NCBI RefSeq assembly: GCF_035994945.1
Contig: NZ_CP108677.1
Location: forward strand, 2,108,001-2,172,000
DNA length: 64,000 nt
Source: Streptomyces sp. NBC_01216
GTDB taxonomy: Bacteria; Actinomycetota; Actinomycetes; Streptomycetales; Streptomycetaceae
Reading direction: 5' to 3'
Within the stretch, counting starts at the first letter, position 1, and every line of letters begins with the position of its first letter. Positions 1-9,432 of this stretch are shown here, piece after piece. Made by a program: the position numbers and the translations under genes. The notes beneath the pieces are model-generated. The model saw nothing but the letters and a program-made list of their open reading frames with translations. It had not been told where the DNA came from and did no database searches.

Positions 1-506
1 TGTCGATGATCGGCCGCCGGGTGGCGGGCGAGGCGACGCCGCTGATGACGGTCGAGGGCGACGGCACGGTGATGTTCGGCCACGGCGGCCACCACATCCA
101 GGTGATCCAGCTGTCCGGCGACACCCTCTACGTCGAGGCCGACCGGCTGCTGGCCTTCGACGGCACCCTGGAGCAGGGCACCATGTTCATGGGCTCCCAG
201 GGGGGCGTCATGGGCATGGTGCGCGGACAGGTGACGGGCCAGGGGCTCTTCACCACCACGCTCCGCGGCCACGGCGCGGTCGCCGTCATGGCCCACGGCG
301 GGGTGATCGAGCTGCCGATCACGCCCGGCCGTCCGGTCCACGTGGACCCGCAGGCGTACGTCGCCCACCACGGCGACGTACGCAACAAGCTCTCCACCGC
401 GCTCGGCTGGCGCGACATGGTGGGGCGCGGCTCCGGTGAGGCGTTCCAGCTGGAACTCAGTGGCAGCGGCGCCGTGTACGTACAGGCCTCGGAGGAGAAG
501 CTGTGA
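1..506 (+). CDS. AIM24 family protein, 5' end outside window
   Basis: The frame is open to the left edge of the window, so the N-terminus is missing; the first in-frame ATG is at 6. About 167 residues are visible. They are glycine-rich beta-strand-like sequence with repeated G-x-G turns and the pattern typical of the AIM24 (DUF124) beta-sandwich family, including a C-terminal FxLELSGSGAVYVQA-type strand. The bacterial function of AIM24 proteins is not established. The stop codon overlaps the GTG start of a second AIM24 gene (GTGA), so the two are translationally coupled. Family assignment is by recognition; no catalytic residues can be named. Confidence 0.75.
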   Translation, partial: SMIGRRVAGEATPLMTVEGDGTVMFGHGGHHIQVIQLSGDTLYVEADRLLAFDGTLEQGTMFMGSQGGVMGMVRGQVTGQGLFTTTLRGHGAVAVMAHGGVIELPITPGRPVHVDPQAYVAHHGDVRNKLSTALGWRDMVGRGSGEAFQLELSGSGAVYVQASEEKL

Positions 507-1285
507 GCGCCCCGGTGATCCACGACCCGATGACCCTGCCGTCGGACGACAACGTGAACGCGTACACCTTCTGCGTGGAACTCAAGGGCTCCCCCTGGTT
601 CCTGCAGAAGGGGAAGATGATCGCCTACTACGGGCGGATCGAGTTCAACGGCATCGGCCACGGTCGGCTGGACCGTCTGGTGCGGACCTCCTTCCACTCG
701 CCGCTGCACGCGAGCGACTGGGTGGTGGCCGAGGGGAGCGGCAAGATGCTGCTCGCCGACCGGGCCTTCGACGTCAACTCGTACGACCTCGACGAGGGCA
801 ACCTGACGATCCGTTCGGGCAACCTCCTCGCGTACCAGCCGACGCTGGCCCTGAAGCAGTCGATCGTCCCGGGCTTCGTGACGCTGATCGGCACGGGTAA
901 GTTCGTGGCCGCGTCCAACGGTCCGGTGGTCTTCATGGAGCCGCCGATGCGTGTGGACCCGCAGGCGCTGGTGGGCTGGGCGGACTGCCCCTCCCCCTGC
1001 CATCACTACGACCACGGCTATCTGACCGGGGTGATGGGCGGCGTGCGGGCGCTGACGGGCCTCGGTGGCAGTTCCGGCGAGGAGCACCAGTTCGAGTTCG
1101 TCGGTGCGGGTACGGTCCTGCTCCAGTCCACCGAGCTACTGATGGCGGAGCGCGCGATCGGCGAGCCACCGGCCCAGGCGGGCGTCCCGGGCCACACCCC
1201 GCATGGTTCCGGCCACGGACCGCAGGGCTCCGTACCGCGCCTGCCCGGGCAACTGGGCGATCTCCAGCGTCGCTTCGGCCTCTGA
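503..1285 (+). CDS. AIM24 family protein (second of a pair)
   Basis: This 260-residue protein starts at GTG 503, which overlaps the stop of the preceding AIM24 gene. It shares that protein's organisation: an N-terminal strand region, a WVVAEGSGKMLLAD segment and a C-terminal strand ending EFVGAGTVLLQST near residue 210. It then has an extra disordered Pro/Gly/His-rich tail of about 45 residues that the first gene lacks. No signal peptide or membrane helix is seen. The paired, overlapping arrangement suggests the two proteins act together, possibly as a hetero-oligomer; that is inference. Function unknown. Confidence 0.8.
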   Translation: MSAPVIHDPMTLPSDDNVNAYTFCVELKGSPWFLQKGKMIAYYGRIEFNGIGHGRLDRLVRTSFHSPLHASDWVVAEGSGKMLLADRAFDVNSYDLDEGNLTIRSGNLLAYQPTLALKQSIVPGFVTLIGTGKFVAASNGPVVFMEPPMRVDPQALVGWADCPSPCHHYDHGYLTGVMGGVRALTGLGGSSGEEHQFEFVGAGTVLLQSTELLMAERAIGEPPAQAGVPGHTPHGSGHGPQGSVPRLPGQLGDLQRRFGL

Positions 1286-1543
1286 CCGTCCCCTCCGCCA
1301 CGGGGCGGAGGGCGCCCGCTCGCGCGGCCCCGCGCCTCCGGAGGCGTACTGGGGCCGCCGGGCCGGCGCCGTGGACGAAGGCGCCCCGGGCTCGCGCGGA
1401 GTGGCTCCGGGGTCGGATTCCGGCCCAGCCCCGGCGGGCCGCTCCGGGTCCGTCGCGTGAGCGGTAGTCTGCGGAGTGTGACGTCATCGAACGTCTGCAC
1501 CCGTTCGCCGGGGGCTCCGGGTGCCCCGCGTCACACACCTCAA

Positions 1544-1582
1544 TTTCGTCCAGCATTCAACTTCTTAGGTAGAATCCATACA
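1544..1582 (+). promoter_or_regulatory. Probable leaderless promoter of absC with an operator-like inverted repeat
   Basis: A good -10 hexamer, TAGAAT (1570-1575), sits only 6 bases before the ATG at 1582. Transcription would therefore start at or next to the start codon and give a leaderless mRNA; no Shine-Dalgarno sequence is present. The -35 is poor (TTTCGT, 1544-1549). An imperfect inverted repeat, TTCAACTT-3-AGGTAGAA (about 1556-1574), overlaps the -10 and could be the binding site of the MarR protein it precedes. The bases are seen; the roles are inferred. The rest of the 296-base gap after the AIM24 pair shows nothing else. Confidence 0.5.
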
Positions 1583-2058
1583 TGGAGACCGAGACGGCCA
1601 CCCCCTGGCTCAGCGACGCCGAGCAGTGCGCCTGGCGCACCTACCTGGACGTCAACAGAATGCTGACGTACCAGCTGGAGAAGGACCTCCAGCCCTTCGG
1701 CCTGACCAACAACGACTACGAGATCCTGGTGAACCTCTCGGAGTCGGCTGAACGCCGTCTGCGCATGAGCGATCTGGCCACCGCGACCCTGCAGTCCAAG
1801 AGCCGGCTCTCGCACCAGATCACCCGCATGGAGAACGCCGGACTGGTCCGGCGGGAGAACTGCGAGTCAGACCGGCGTGGCCTGTACGCCGTCCTGACGG
1901 ACCAGGGCATGGAGACCATGCGCAAGGTGGCCCCGCACCACGTCGAGTCGGTGCGCCAGCACTTCATCGACCAGCTCTCCCCGGAGGCCCTGGGCGACCT
2001 CCACGAGTCGCTCAAGCCGGTCGCCGAGCGGCTCCGTGGCCGCCGCGGCAAGCCGTAA
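1582..2058 (+). CDS. absC: MarR-family transcriptional regulator, AbsC-like
   Basis: A 158-residue winged-helix regulator of normal MarR length. The DNA-binding core is clear: LTNNDYEILVNLSES (about 40-54), a recognition helix LQSKSRLSHQITRME (about 72-86) and the wing RRENCESDRRGLYAVLT (about 92-108). Sequence and position beside meaB, thiolase and epimerase genes match AbsC of S. coelicolor (SCO5405), which is known to influence antibiotic production and to control the zincophore coelibactin cluster. The transcript is probably leaderless. The gene is monocistronic and faces meaB across a strong bidirectional terminator. The absC name comes from recognition and synteny, not from a search. 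Confidence 0.85.
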   Translation: METETATPWLSDAEQCAWRTYLDVNRMLTYQLEKDLQPFGLTNNDYEILVNLSESAERRLRMSDLATATLQSKSRLSHQITRMENAGLVRRENCESDRRGLYAVLTDQGMETMRKVAPHHVESVRQHFIDQLSPEALGDLHESLKPVAERLRGRRGKP

Positions 2059-2074
2059 CGGGGGGCCACGCCCC

Positions 2075-2137
2075 GGCACGGCACGATGTGGAGGGCCCCA
2101 CCCCGCCGGGGTGGGGCCCTCCACATCGTGCCGTGCC
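2075..2137. terminator. Bidirectional terminator between absC and meaB
   Basis: Perfect 31-base inverted repeat (2075-2105 with 2107-2137, one base between), one of the strongest hairpins in the window. It lies between two convergent stop codons. The symmetry and position support termination in both directions. There is no U-tract, as is usual for Streptomyces. Confidence 0.85.
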
Positions 2138-2144
2138 GCCGTCG

Positions 2145-3101
2145 TCAGTTGCCCGTCAGGCTCGCGATGAGCTCGTCGGAGGCCGCGTACGGGTCCAGCT
2201 CCCCCGCCACGATGCGCTCCGCCAGCGCGTCCAGACGGCGGTCGCCGTGCAGGTCGCCGATCCGCTCGCGCAGCGCGGTGACCGCGATCGTCTCGACCTC
2301 GTGGGCCGAGCGGGCGCGGCGACGCTCGGCGAGCACCCCGTGCTCCTCCATCCAGGCGCGGTGCTTCTCCAGCGCCTCCACGACCTCGTCGACGCCCTCG
2401 CCGCGCGCCGCCACGGTCTTGACGATCGGCGGGCGCCAGTCGCCCGGACCACGCGCCTCCCCCAGACCCAGCATGTGGTTCAGCTCACGGGCCGTCGCGT
2501 CCGCGCCGTCCCGGTCCGCCTTGTTGACCACGTACACGTCGCCGATCTCCAGGATGCCCGCCTTGGCCGCCTGGATGCCGTCACCCATGCCCGGCGCGAG
2601 CAGCACCACGGAGGTGTCCGCCTGGGAGGCGATCTCCACCTCCGACTGCCCGACACCGACCGTCTCGACGAGGACCACGTCGCAGCCGGCCGCGTCCAGC
2701 ACGCGGATCGCCTGCGGGGCGGCCCACGCCAGGCCGCCCAGATGACCGCGCGTGGCCATCGAGCGGATGTACACACCCGGGTCGGAGGCGTGCTCCGACA
2801 TCCGGATACGGTCGCCGAGCAGCGCCCCGCCGCTGAAGGGCGACGAGGGGTCGACAGCCAGCACCCCGACCCGCTTGCCCGCTCTCCGGTACGCGGAGAC
2901 CAGCGCGGACGTCGACGTGGACTTGCCCACGCCGGGCGAGCCGGTCAGGCCCACCACGTACGCGCCGCCGGCCAGCGGGGCCAGCGCCGCCATCACCTCG
3001 CGCAGTTGGGGGGACGCCCCCTCCACGAGCGAGATCAGCCGGGCCACGGCCCGCGGCCGGCCCTCCCGTGCCTGGTCCACCAGTGCGGGGACGTCCACCA
3101 T
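2145..3101 (-). CDS. meaB: Methylmalonyl-CoA mutase-associated GTPase MeaB
   Basis: This 318-residue G3E-family P-loop GTPase is the chaperone that protects and reloads adenosylcobalamin-dependent methylmalonyl-CoA mutase. The Walker A GSPGVGKS spans residues 54-61. The switch motif VDPSSPFSGGALLGDR follows at about 84-99, then the ETVGVGQSE segment and the NKAD guanine-specificity motif. Length is typical of the MeaB/ArgK family. It lies 24 bases downstream of the thiolase gene on the same strand, so the two are probably cotranscribed. The methylmalonyl-CoA epimerase gene across the divergent promoter, and a cobalamin adenosyltransferase about 19 kb away, fit propionyl-CoA metabolism. Confidence 0.93.
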   Translation of the reverse strand: MVDVPALVDQAREGRPRAVARLISLVEGASPQLREVMAALAPLAGGAYVVGLTGSPGVGKSTSTSALVSAYRRAGKRVGVLAVDPSSPFSGGALLGDRIRMSEHASDPGVYIRSMATRGHLGGLAWAAPQAIRVLDAAGCDVVLVETVGVGQSEVEIASQADTSVVLLAPGMGDGIQAAKAGILEIGDVYVVNKADRDGADATARELNHMLGLGEARGPGDWRPPIVKTVAARGEGVDEVVEALEKHRAWMEEHGVLAERRRARSAHEVETIAVTALRERIGDLHGDRRLDALAERIVAGELDPYAASDELIASLTGN

Positions 3102-3125
3102 CTGCGGTACTCCTTGGGTCGGTGC

Positions 3126-4328
3126 CTACTTGCCGGGGACGCGAACGATCAGTGCGTCACCCTGGCCGCCACCGCCGCACAGGGCCGCCGCGCCGACACC
3201 GCCGCCGCGCCGCTTCAGCTCGAGCGCGAGGTGCAGCACCACACGGGCGCCGGACATGCCGATGGGGTGGCCGAGGGCGATGGCGCCGCCGTTGACGTTC
3301 ACCTTTTCCGGGGTGACGCCCAGATCCTTCATTGACTGGTGGGCGACCGCGGCGAACGCCTCGTTGATCTCGATCAGGTCGAGGTCGTCGACGGTCAGGC
3401 CCTCCTTCGTGAGCGCGTGCCGGATCGCGTTGGACGGCTGCGACTGGAGCGAGTTGTCCGGCCCCGCCACATTGCCGTGGGCGCCGATCTCGGCGATCCA
3501 CTCCAGGCCCAGCTCCTCGGCCTTGGCCTTGCTCATCACCACGACGGCGGCGGCGCCGTCCGAGATCTGCGAGGAGGTGCCCGCGGTGATCGTGCCGTCC
3601 TTGGCGAAGGCCGGGCGGAGCTTGCCGAGGGACTCGGCCGTGGTCTCGGCGCGGATGCCCTCGTCCTTGGCGAAGACGACCGGCTCCCCCTTGCGCTGCG
3701 GGATCTCGACCGGGGTGATCTCGGCCTCGAAGATGCCGTTCTTCTGCGCGGCGGCCGCGCGCTGGTGGGACAGCGCGGCGATCTCGTCCTGCTCGGCGCG
3801 CGGGATGCCCAGGCGAGTGTTGTGCTTCTCCGTGGACTCGCCCATGGCGATGTTCTCGAAGGCGTCGGTGAGGCCGTCGTAGGCCATGGCGTCGAGCATC
3901 TCGATCGCACCGTACTTGTAGCCCTCGCGGGACTTCGGCAGCAGGTGCGGGGCGTTCGTCATCGACTCCTGGCCGCCGGCCACGACGATGTCGAACTCAC
4001 CGGCGCGGATCAGTTGGTCGGCCAGTGCGATGGCGTCCAGACCGGACAGGCACACCTTGTTGACGGTGAGGGCCGGGACGCTCATCGGGATGCCGCCCTT
4101 GAAGGCAGCCTGACGTGCGGGGATCTGGCCGGCGCCCGCCTGGAGCACCTGGCCCATGATCACGTACTGCACCTGGTCGCCGCCGATGCCCGCCCGGTCG
4201 AGCGCGGCCTTGATGGCGAAACCGCCCAGGTCGGCACCGGAGAAGGACTTGAGGGAGCCGAGCAGTCGCCCCATGGGCGTGCGGGCGCCCGCGACGATCA
4301 CTGAGGTGGTACCGGTCGTTCCAGACAT
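3126..4328 (-). CDS. Acetyl-CoA acetyltransferase (thiolase)
   Basis: A 400-residue type II thiolase that catalyses reversible Claisen condensation or thiolysis of acyl-CoA. All catalytic elements are present: nucleophile Cys93 in [14 protein letters not shown], the C-terminal [16 protein letters not shown] with the catalytic His, and [13 protein letters not shown] with the second Cys. The ATG at 4328 was chosen because the [20 protein letters not shown] start matches the family; an upstream in-frame extension is not thiolase-like. It is probably first in an operon with meaB. The gene diverges from methylmalonyl-CoA epimerase across 137 bases. Substrate chain length cannot be told from sequence. 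Confidence 0.92.
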   Translation of the reverse strand: MSGTTGTTSVIVAGARTPMGRLLGSLKSFSGADLGGFAIKAALDRAGIGGDQVQYVIMGQVLQAGAGQIPARQAAFKGGIPMSVPALTVNKVCLSGLDAIALADQLIRAGEFDIVVAGGQESMTNAPHLLPKSREGYKYGAIEMLDAMAYDGLTDAFENIAMGESTEKHNTRLGIPRAEQDEIAALSHQRAAAAQKNGIFEAEITPVEIPQRKGEPVVFAKDEGIRAETTAESLGKLRPAFAKDGTITAGTSSQISDGAAAVVVMSKAKAEELGLEWIAEIGAHGNVAGPDNSLQSQPSNAIRHALTKEGLTVDDLDLIEINEAFAAVAHQSMKDLGVTPEKVNVNGGAIALGHPIGMSGARVVLHLALELKRRGGGVGAAALCGGGGQGDALIVRVPGK

Positions 4329-4465
4329 GAGGCACAGCCCCTTGGGATGAGGAGTGAACGAGGGTTTACCGCCAATGTACTGAGCGGTGCCACGCGAGGT
4401 CACCGGGCGGAAGGTGTGACGGCGCGCACGTTGCGTAACCATCCCACTGGCGCTGCACTGGGAGA

Positions 4466-4918
4466 ATGCTGACGCGAATCGACCACATCGGGATCGCCTG
4501 TTTCGACCTCGACAAGACCGTCGAGTTCTACCGTGCGACCTACGGTTTCGAGGTGTTCCACTCCGAGGTGAACGAGGAGCAGGGCGTCCGCGAGGCCATG
4601 CTCAAGATCAACGAGACCTCCGACGGCGGCGCCTCCTACCTCCAGCTCCTCGAGCCGACCCGCGAGGACTCCGCCGTGGGCAAATGGCTGGCCAAGAACG
4701 GAGAGGGAGTCCACCACATCGCCTTCGGGACCGCGGACGTGGACGGCGACGCCGCGGACATCCGCTCCAAGGGCGTCCGGGTCCTCTACGACGAACCCCG
4801 TACCGGCTCCATGGGGTCCCGCATCACCTTCCTTCACCCCAAGGACTGCCACGGCGTCCTCACCGAACTGGTCACCTCGGCCGCACCCTCCGGCGACCAC
4901 TCCGCTGCGGAGCACTGA
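4466..4918 (+). CDS. mce: Methylmalonyl-CoA epimerase
   Basis: A 150-residue vicinal-oxygen-chelate protein that interconverts (2S)- and (2R)-methylmalonyl-CoA. It has two VOC half-repeats: [20 protein letters not shown] at the N-terminus with the first metal His at 7, YLQLLEPT in the middle, [13 protein letters not shown] near residue 80 and a C-terminal HGVLTELV carrying the last acidic ligand. GGGAGA lies just before the ATG. Length is standard. The gene is divergent from the thiolase-meaB pair, which supports the epimerase role over other VOC proteins. The stop codon lies inside the predicted scy promoter. Confidence 0.9.
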   Translation: MLTRIDHIGIACFDLDKTVEFYRATYGFEVFHSEVNEEQGVREAMLKINETSDGGASYLQLLEPTREDSAVGKWLAKNGEGVHHIAFGTADVDGDAADIRSKGVRVLYDEPRTGSMGSRITFLHPKDCHGVLTELVTSAAPSGDHSAAEH

Positions 4919-4944
4919 CCCCCGGATTCCTGGCCCGGTAGAGT
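4915..4944 (+). promoter_or_regulatory. Candidate housekeeping promoter of scy
   Basis: CTGACC (4915-4920) and TAGAGT (4939-4944) are separated by 18 bases, a reasonable match to the principal Streptomyces sigma-factor consensus. The -35 overlaps the epimerase stop codon. The transcript would have a leader of about 145 bases before the scy GTG at 5095. Pattern only. Confidence 0.45.
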
Positions 4945-5094
4945 GGGCGGCTCCGGGCCGGGGCCGGTCGGTGCCGCGTGCCATGCGGCGTCGGAGTCGG
5001 GGTATTCGATCTGCCACCATTCCCCGGGGGGCCCGTTCGCCGGGGAACGGTTCTCAGTGGAGTGTTGCGACCAGGGGACGGATGGGACCGCGCA

Positions 5095-8000
5095 GTGCGG
5101 GGCTACGAACGCCAGGAGAGCCACCGAGCTGAAGACGACCATCTTTCGCGGTTCGAAGCCGAGATGGACCGGCTGAGGACCGAGCGGGAGAAGGCCGTCC
5201 AGCACGCCGAGGACCTCGGTTACCAGGTCGAGGTCTTGCGCGCCAAGCTCCACGAAGCGCGCCGCACGATCGCTTCCCGGCCCGCGTACGACAGCGCGGA
5301 CATCGGCTACCAGGCCGAACAGCTGCTCCGCAACGCGCAGGCCCAGGCCGAACAGCTGCGGCAGGACGCCGAGCGCGAACTGCGCGAGGCCCGCGCCCAG
5401 ACCCAGCGCATCCTCCAGGAGCACGCCGAGCACCAGGCCCGCCTCCAGGCCGAGCTGCACGCCGAGGCCGTCCAGCGGCGGCAGCGCCTCGACCAGGAGT
5501 TGGCCGAACGCCGCCAGACCGTCGAGGCGCACGTCAACGAGAACGTCGCCTGGGCCGAGCAGCTGCGCGCCCGCACGGAGTCCCAGGCCCGCCGGCTGAT
5601 GGAGGAGTCCCGCGCCGAGGCCGAGCAGTCCCTCGCCCAGGCACGCGCCGAGACCACCCGGCTCGCCGAGGAGACCCGCCAGCGGGTCGGCTCCGAGGCG
5701 GAGGCCGCCCGTGCCGAGGCCGAGGCGATTCTCCTCCGTGCCCGCCGGGACGCCGAGCGGCTCCTGGACGCGGCCTCCACCCAGGCCCAGGAGGCGACCA
5801 GCCACGCCGAGCGGCTCCGCTCGGCCACCACCGCCGAGAGCGACCAGGCCCGCCGGCAGGCCACCGAGCTGTCCCGCGCCGCCGAGAAGCGGATGCAGGA
5901 GGCGGAGGAGAGGCTCCGCGAGGCCCGCGCGGAGGCCGAGAAGGCACTGACCGAGGCCAAGGAGCAGGCCACCCGGACGCTGAGCTCCGCCGAGTCGGCC
6001 AACGAGCAGCGCTCCAGGACGGCGAAGGCGGAGATCGCCCGGCTCGTCGGCGAGGCCACCAAGGAGGCCGAGGCCCTCAAGTCGGAGGCCGAGGAGAAAC
6101 TCCGCGAAGCGACCACCGCCGCCGAGAAGCTGGTCGCGGAGGCGTCCGAGAAGGCCCGTACGGTCGCCGCCGAGGACTCCGCCGCCGCGCTCGCCAAGGC
6201 CGCCCGGTCCGCCGAGGAGGTCCTCACCAAGGCGTCCGAGGACGCTCGCGAGACCACCCGGAAGGCGTCCGAGGAGGCCGAGCGGATCCGCCGGGAGGCG
6301 GAGACCGAGGCCGACCGACTGCGTGCCCAGGCCGAGGAGCAGGCCGGCGAGGTCCTGGGCTCGGCCAAGGACGACACCAAGGAGTACCGCGCCAAGACGG
6401 TCGAGCTCCAGGAGGAGGCGCGCCGCCTGCGCGGCGAGGCCGAGCAGCTGCGCGCCGAGGCGATCGCCGAGGGCGAGCGCATCCGCGGCGAGGCCCGGCG
6501 CGAGGCCGTCCAGCAGATCGAGGAGGCCGCGCGCAAGGCCGAGGAGCTGCTGACCAAGGCCCGCTCGGACGCCGACGAGCTGCGCACCAGCGCGGGCGCG
6601 GACGGTGACCGGGTCCGCGCCGAGGCCATGGCGCGCGCCCAGACACTGCGCACCCAGGCCGAGGAGACCCTGGAGCGCACCCGCGCCGAGGCCGAGCGGA
6701 TGCGCGCCGAGGCCGAGGAGCAGGCGCAGGAGGTCAAGGAGTCCGCCGAACGGGCCGCGGCGGAACTGCGCGAGGAGGCCGAGCGGGCCGTCGAGGCACG
6801 GCACGCGGAGGCCGGCGAGGAACTCTCCCGGCTGCACTCCGAGGCCGCCTCCCGGCTCGAGAACGCCGAGCGGGCCCTCACCGACGCCCGCGCGGAGAGC
6901 GACCGCATCCGGCGCGAGGCCACCGAGGACACCGAGCGGCTGCGCTCCGAGGCCGCCGAACGCATCCGCACGCTCCGGGCCCAGGCCGAGGAGGAGGCCG
7001 AGCGGCTGCGCTCCGAGGCCGCTTCGGACGCGTCCACCACGCGCGCCGAGGCGGAGAGCGCGGCCGTCCGGCTGCGCAAGGAGGCGTCCGACGAGGCCGA
7101 GCGGCTGAGGTCGGAGGCGCAGGAGACCGCGGACCGGGTCCGCGCCGAGGCCGCCGCCGCGGCCGAGCGGGTGGCCACCGAGGCCGCCGAGGCGCTGGGC
7201 GCCGCCCAGGAGGAGGCCAACCGGCGGCGCCGGGAGGCCGAGGAGACCCTCGACTCGGCCCGTTCCGAGGCGGACCGGGAGCGCGAGAACGCCCGCGAGC
7301 AGTCCGAGGAACTGCTCTCCTCCGCCCGCAAGCGGGTCGAGGAGGCACAGACCGAGGCACAGCGTCTGGTCGAGGAGGCCGAGGGACGGGCGACCGAGCT
7401 GGTGTCGGCCGCCGAGCAGACCGCGCAGCAGGTGCGGGACTCCGTCGCCGGGCTCCAGGAACAGGCCGAGGAGGAGATCGCCGGACTGCGCAGCGCCGCC
7501 GAGCACGCCGCGGACCGCACCCGGACCGAGGCGCGGGAGGAGGCGGACCGGGTCCGCGCCGACGCGTACGAGGAGCGGGAACGCGCCACCGAGGACGCCG
7601 ACCGGGTCCGGACCCGGGTGCAGGAGGAGTCCGCGGCGGCGAAGGCACTGGCCGACCGGACGGTGGCGGACGCGATCGCGGAGTCGGACAAGCTCCGCGC
7701 GGACACAGCCGAGTACGCCCAGCGGGTGCGGACCGAGGCGTCGGACTCGCTGGCGGCGGCCGAGCAGGACGCGTCCCGCAGTCGCGCGGACGCCCGCGCG
7801 GACGCCAACCGCATCCGTTCCGAGGCCGCGGCCCAGGCCGATCGGCTGGTCGCCGAGGCGACGGCGGAAGCCGACCGGGTCACGGCCGAGGTGTCGGATC
7901 TGCTGACGGAGGCCGAGCAGGTCAAGGCGGACGGCGAGGCCCACGTCGAGGCGCTGCGCACCGCCGCGCTCAGCGACGCCGAACGGGTCCTCGACGACGC

Positions 8001-9318
8001 CCGCAAAGCCGCCGACAAGCGCCGCACGGACGCCGCCGAACAGGCCGACCAGCTCATCGCCGAAGCCACCGGCGAGGCGGACCGGGTCACCATCGAGGCC
8101 GCCGAGCTGCTGGAGAGCGCCGAGCAGGACGCGCTGCGGCTACGCGGTGAGGCCGAGCAGGTCAAGGCGGACGGCGAGGCCCACGCGGAGGCGCTGCGCA
8201 CCGCCGCGCTCAGCGACGCCGAACAGGTCCTCGACGACGCCCGCAAAGCCGCCGACAAGCGCCGCACGGACGCCGCCGAACAGGCCGACCAGCTCATCGC
8301 CGAAGCCACCGGCGAGGCCGAGCGGATCAGCGCCGAGGCGGCGCGTCAGGCCGAGCGGACGCGGGCCGAGGCGTCAAAGGAGGCCGGGCTGCTGCGGGCC
8401 GAGGCCGCGGACGAGGTGGCCCGCGCGCAGCAGACCGCCGAGCGGATCGCCGACGAGGCCGAACGGGCCGGCGCGGATGCCGAGGCGGCGGCGGAGCGGA
8501 TGCGGGCGGAGGCCCGCGCCGAGGCGGACCGCACGCTGGACGAGGCGCGCGAGGCCGGCGCCAAGCGGCGTGCCGACGCCGCCGAGCAGGCCGACCAGCT
8601 GATGGCGAAGGCCCAGGAGGAGGCGCTGCGCGCGGCCACCGAGGCCGAGTCGCAGGCGGACACGATGGTCGGCGCCGCCCGCAAGGAGGCCGAGCGGATC
8701 GTCTCCGAGGCGACCGTGGACGGCAACTCCCTCGTGGAGAAGGCGAGGACGGACGCGGACGAACTCCTGGTGGGCGCGCGCAGGGACGCGACGGCCATAA
8801 GGGAGCGGGCGGAGGAGCTCCGCGGCCGGATCGAGGGCGAGATCGAGGAGCTGCACGAGCGGGCGCGGCGGGAGACCGCCGAGCAGATGAAGACTGCCGG
8901 CGAGCGCGTCGACAAGCTGGTGAAGGCGGCGACCGAGCAGCGGGCCGAGGCCGAGGCGAAGGCCAAGGAGCTCGTGTCCGAGGCGAGCTCCGAGGCGAGC
9001 AAGGTGCGTATCGCCGCCGTCCGCAAGGCGGAGGCGCTGCTCAAGGAGGCCGAGCAGAAGAAGGCCTCGCTCATCGGCGAGGCGCAGAAGATCAAGGCGG
9101 AGGCGGAGGCCGAGGCGGAGCGGATGCGCTCGGAGGGCAAGCATGACCTCGACGTGCTGGTACGCCGCCGCGAGGACATCAATGCCGAGATCTCCCGTGT
9201 CCAGGACGTCCTCGAGGCGTTGGAGTCTTTCGAGGCGCCCACCGGGACGAAGGACGGGGTGAAGGCGGGTGCTTCCGCGGGGGTTACACGTTCGAGTGGC
9301 AAGTCTTCCGAGGGCTAG
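5095..9318 (+). CDS. scy: Polar-growth coiled-coil protein Scy
   Basis: A 1,407-residue, almost entirely coiled-coil protein rich in Ala, Glu and Arg. Scy scaffolds the tip-organising centre of hyphae with DivIVA and FilP. The start is GTG 5095 (VRGYERQESHRAEDDHL), which matches the known Scy N-terminus; a longer open frame upstream has unrelated composition. Residues of about 1-60 carry heptad-like sequence. After about residue 100 the pattern is the AEAERLRxEAxE type of hendecad repeat described for Scy/FilP. A 240-base-period duplication lies at about residues 939-1075. The protein ends in a short Gly/Ser/Thr tail. filP follows after 114 bases, the usual neighbour. Confidence 0.93.
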   Translation: MRGYERQESHRAEDDHLSRFEAEMDRLRTEREKAVQHAEDLGYQVEVLRAKLHEARRTIASRPAYDSADIGYQAEQLLRNAQAQAEQLRQDAERELREARAQTQRILQEHAEHQARLQAELHAEAVQRRQRLDQELAERRQTVEAHVNENVAWAEQLRARTESQARRLMEESRAEAEQSLAQARAETTRLAEETRQRVGSEAEAARAEAEAILLRARRDAERLLDAASTQAQEATSHAERLRSATTAESDQARRQATELSRAAEKRMQEAEERLREARAEAEKALTEAKEQATRTLSSAESANEQRSRTAKAEIARLVGEATKEAEALKSEAEEKLREATTAAEKLVAEASEKARTVAAEDSAAALAKAARSAEEVLTKASEDARETTRKASEEAERIRREAETEADRLRAQAEEQAGEVLGSAKDDTKEYRAKTVELQEEARRLRGEAEQLRAEAIAEGERIRGEARREAVQQIEEAARKAEELLTKARSDADELRTSAGADGDRVRAEAMARAQTLRTQAEETLERTRAEAERMRAEAEEQAQEVKESAERAAAELREEAERAVEARHAEAGEELSRLHSEAASRLENAERALTDARAESDRIRREATEDTERLRSEAAERIRTLRAQAEEEAERLRSEAASDASTTRAEAESAAVRLRKEASDEAERLRSEAQETADRVRAEAAAAAERVATEAAEALGAAQEEANRRRREAEETLDSARSEADRERENAREQSEELLSSARKRVEEAQTEAQRLVEEAEGRATELVSAAEQTAQQVRDSVAGLQEQAEEEIAGLRSAAEHAADRTRTEAREEADRVRADAYEERERATEDADRVRTRVQEESAAAKALADRTVADAIAESDKLRADTAEYAQRVRTEASDSLAAAEQDASRSRADARADANRIRSEAAAQADRLVAEATAEADRVTAEVSDLLTEAEQVKADGEAHVEALRTAALSDAERVLDDARKAADKRRTDAAEQADQLIAEATGEADRVTIEAAELLESAEQDALRLRGEAEQVKADGEAHAEALRTAALSDAEQVLDDARKAADKRRTDAAEQADQLIAEATGEAERISAEAARQAERTRAEASKEAGLLRAEAADEVARAQQTAERIADEAERAGADAEAAAERMRAEARAEADRTLDEAREAGAKRRADAAEQADQLMAKAQEEALRAATEAESQADTMVGAARKEAERIVSEATVDGNSLVEKARTDADELLVGARRDATAIRERAEELRGRIEGEIEELHERARRETAEQMKTAGERVDKLVKAATEQRAEAEAKAKELVSEASSEASKVRIAAVRKAEALLKEAEQKKASLIGEAQKIKAEAEAEAERMRSEGKHDLDVLVRRREDINAEISRVQDVLEALESFEAPTGTKDGVKAGASAGVTRSSGKSSEG
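7909..8318 (+). repeat. Near-identical 240-base-period duplication inside scy
   Basis: Bases 7909-8078 recur at 8149-8318 with three mismatches in 170. The offset of exactly 240 bases (80 codons) keeps the frame. The encoded segment runs from AEQVKADGEAH to IAEATGEA. Nucleotide identity this high, including silent positions, points to a recent duplication or gene conversion, not an old coiled-coil repeat. Eighty residues equals six hendecads plus two heptads, so coiled-coil phase could be kept. Confidence 0.9.
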
Positions 9319-9365
9319 CCACTCAAAAGGCTGGACATTCTCCAGATCAAACCGACATCCGCTCG

Positions 9366-9392
9366 ATGACACGCCGCTTCGGCCCCTAGGAT
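9366..9392 (+). promoter_or_regulatory. Weak candidate promoter of filP
   Basis: TAGGAT (9387-9392) is a plausible -10. ATGACA at 9366-9371 is a possible -35, but the 15-base spacing is short. The leader would be about 35 bases, with AGGAA just before the filP ATG. Low certainty; readthrough from scy is equally possible. Confidence 0.3.
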
Positions 9393-9432
9393 TCCCTCTA
9401 TCACCTCACCGGTCTCATTCGACAGGAACCCC

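Noticed and set aside
5307..8309. Very long open frame on the minus strand, opposite scy
   Set aside because: It is a mirror of the biased scy codons (Ser/Arg/Ala-rich product), has no ribosome-binding site and no family resemblance. A second antisense frame here (4834-7944, Gly/Leu/Arg-rich) was rejected for the same reason.
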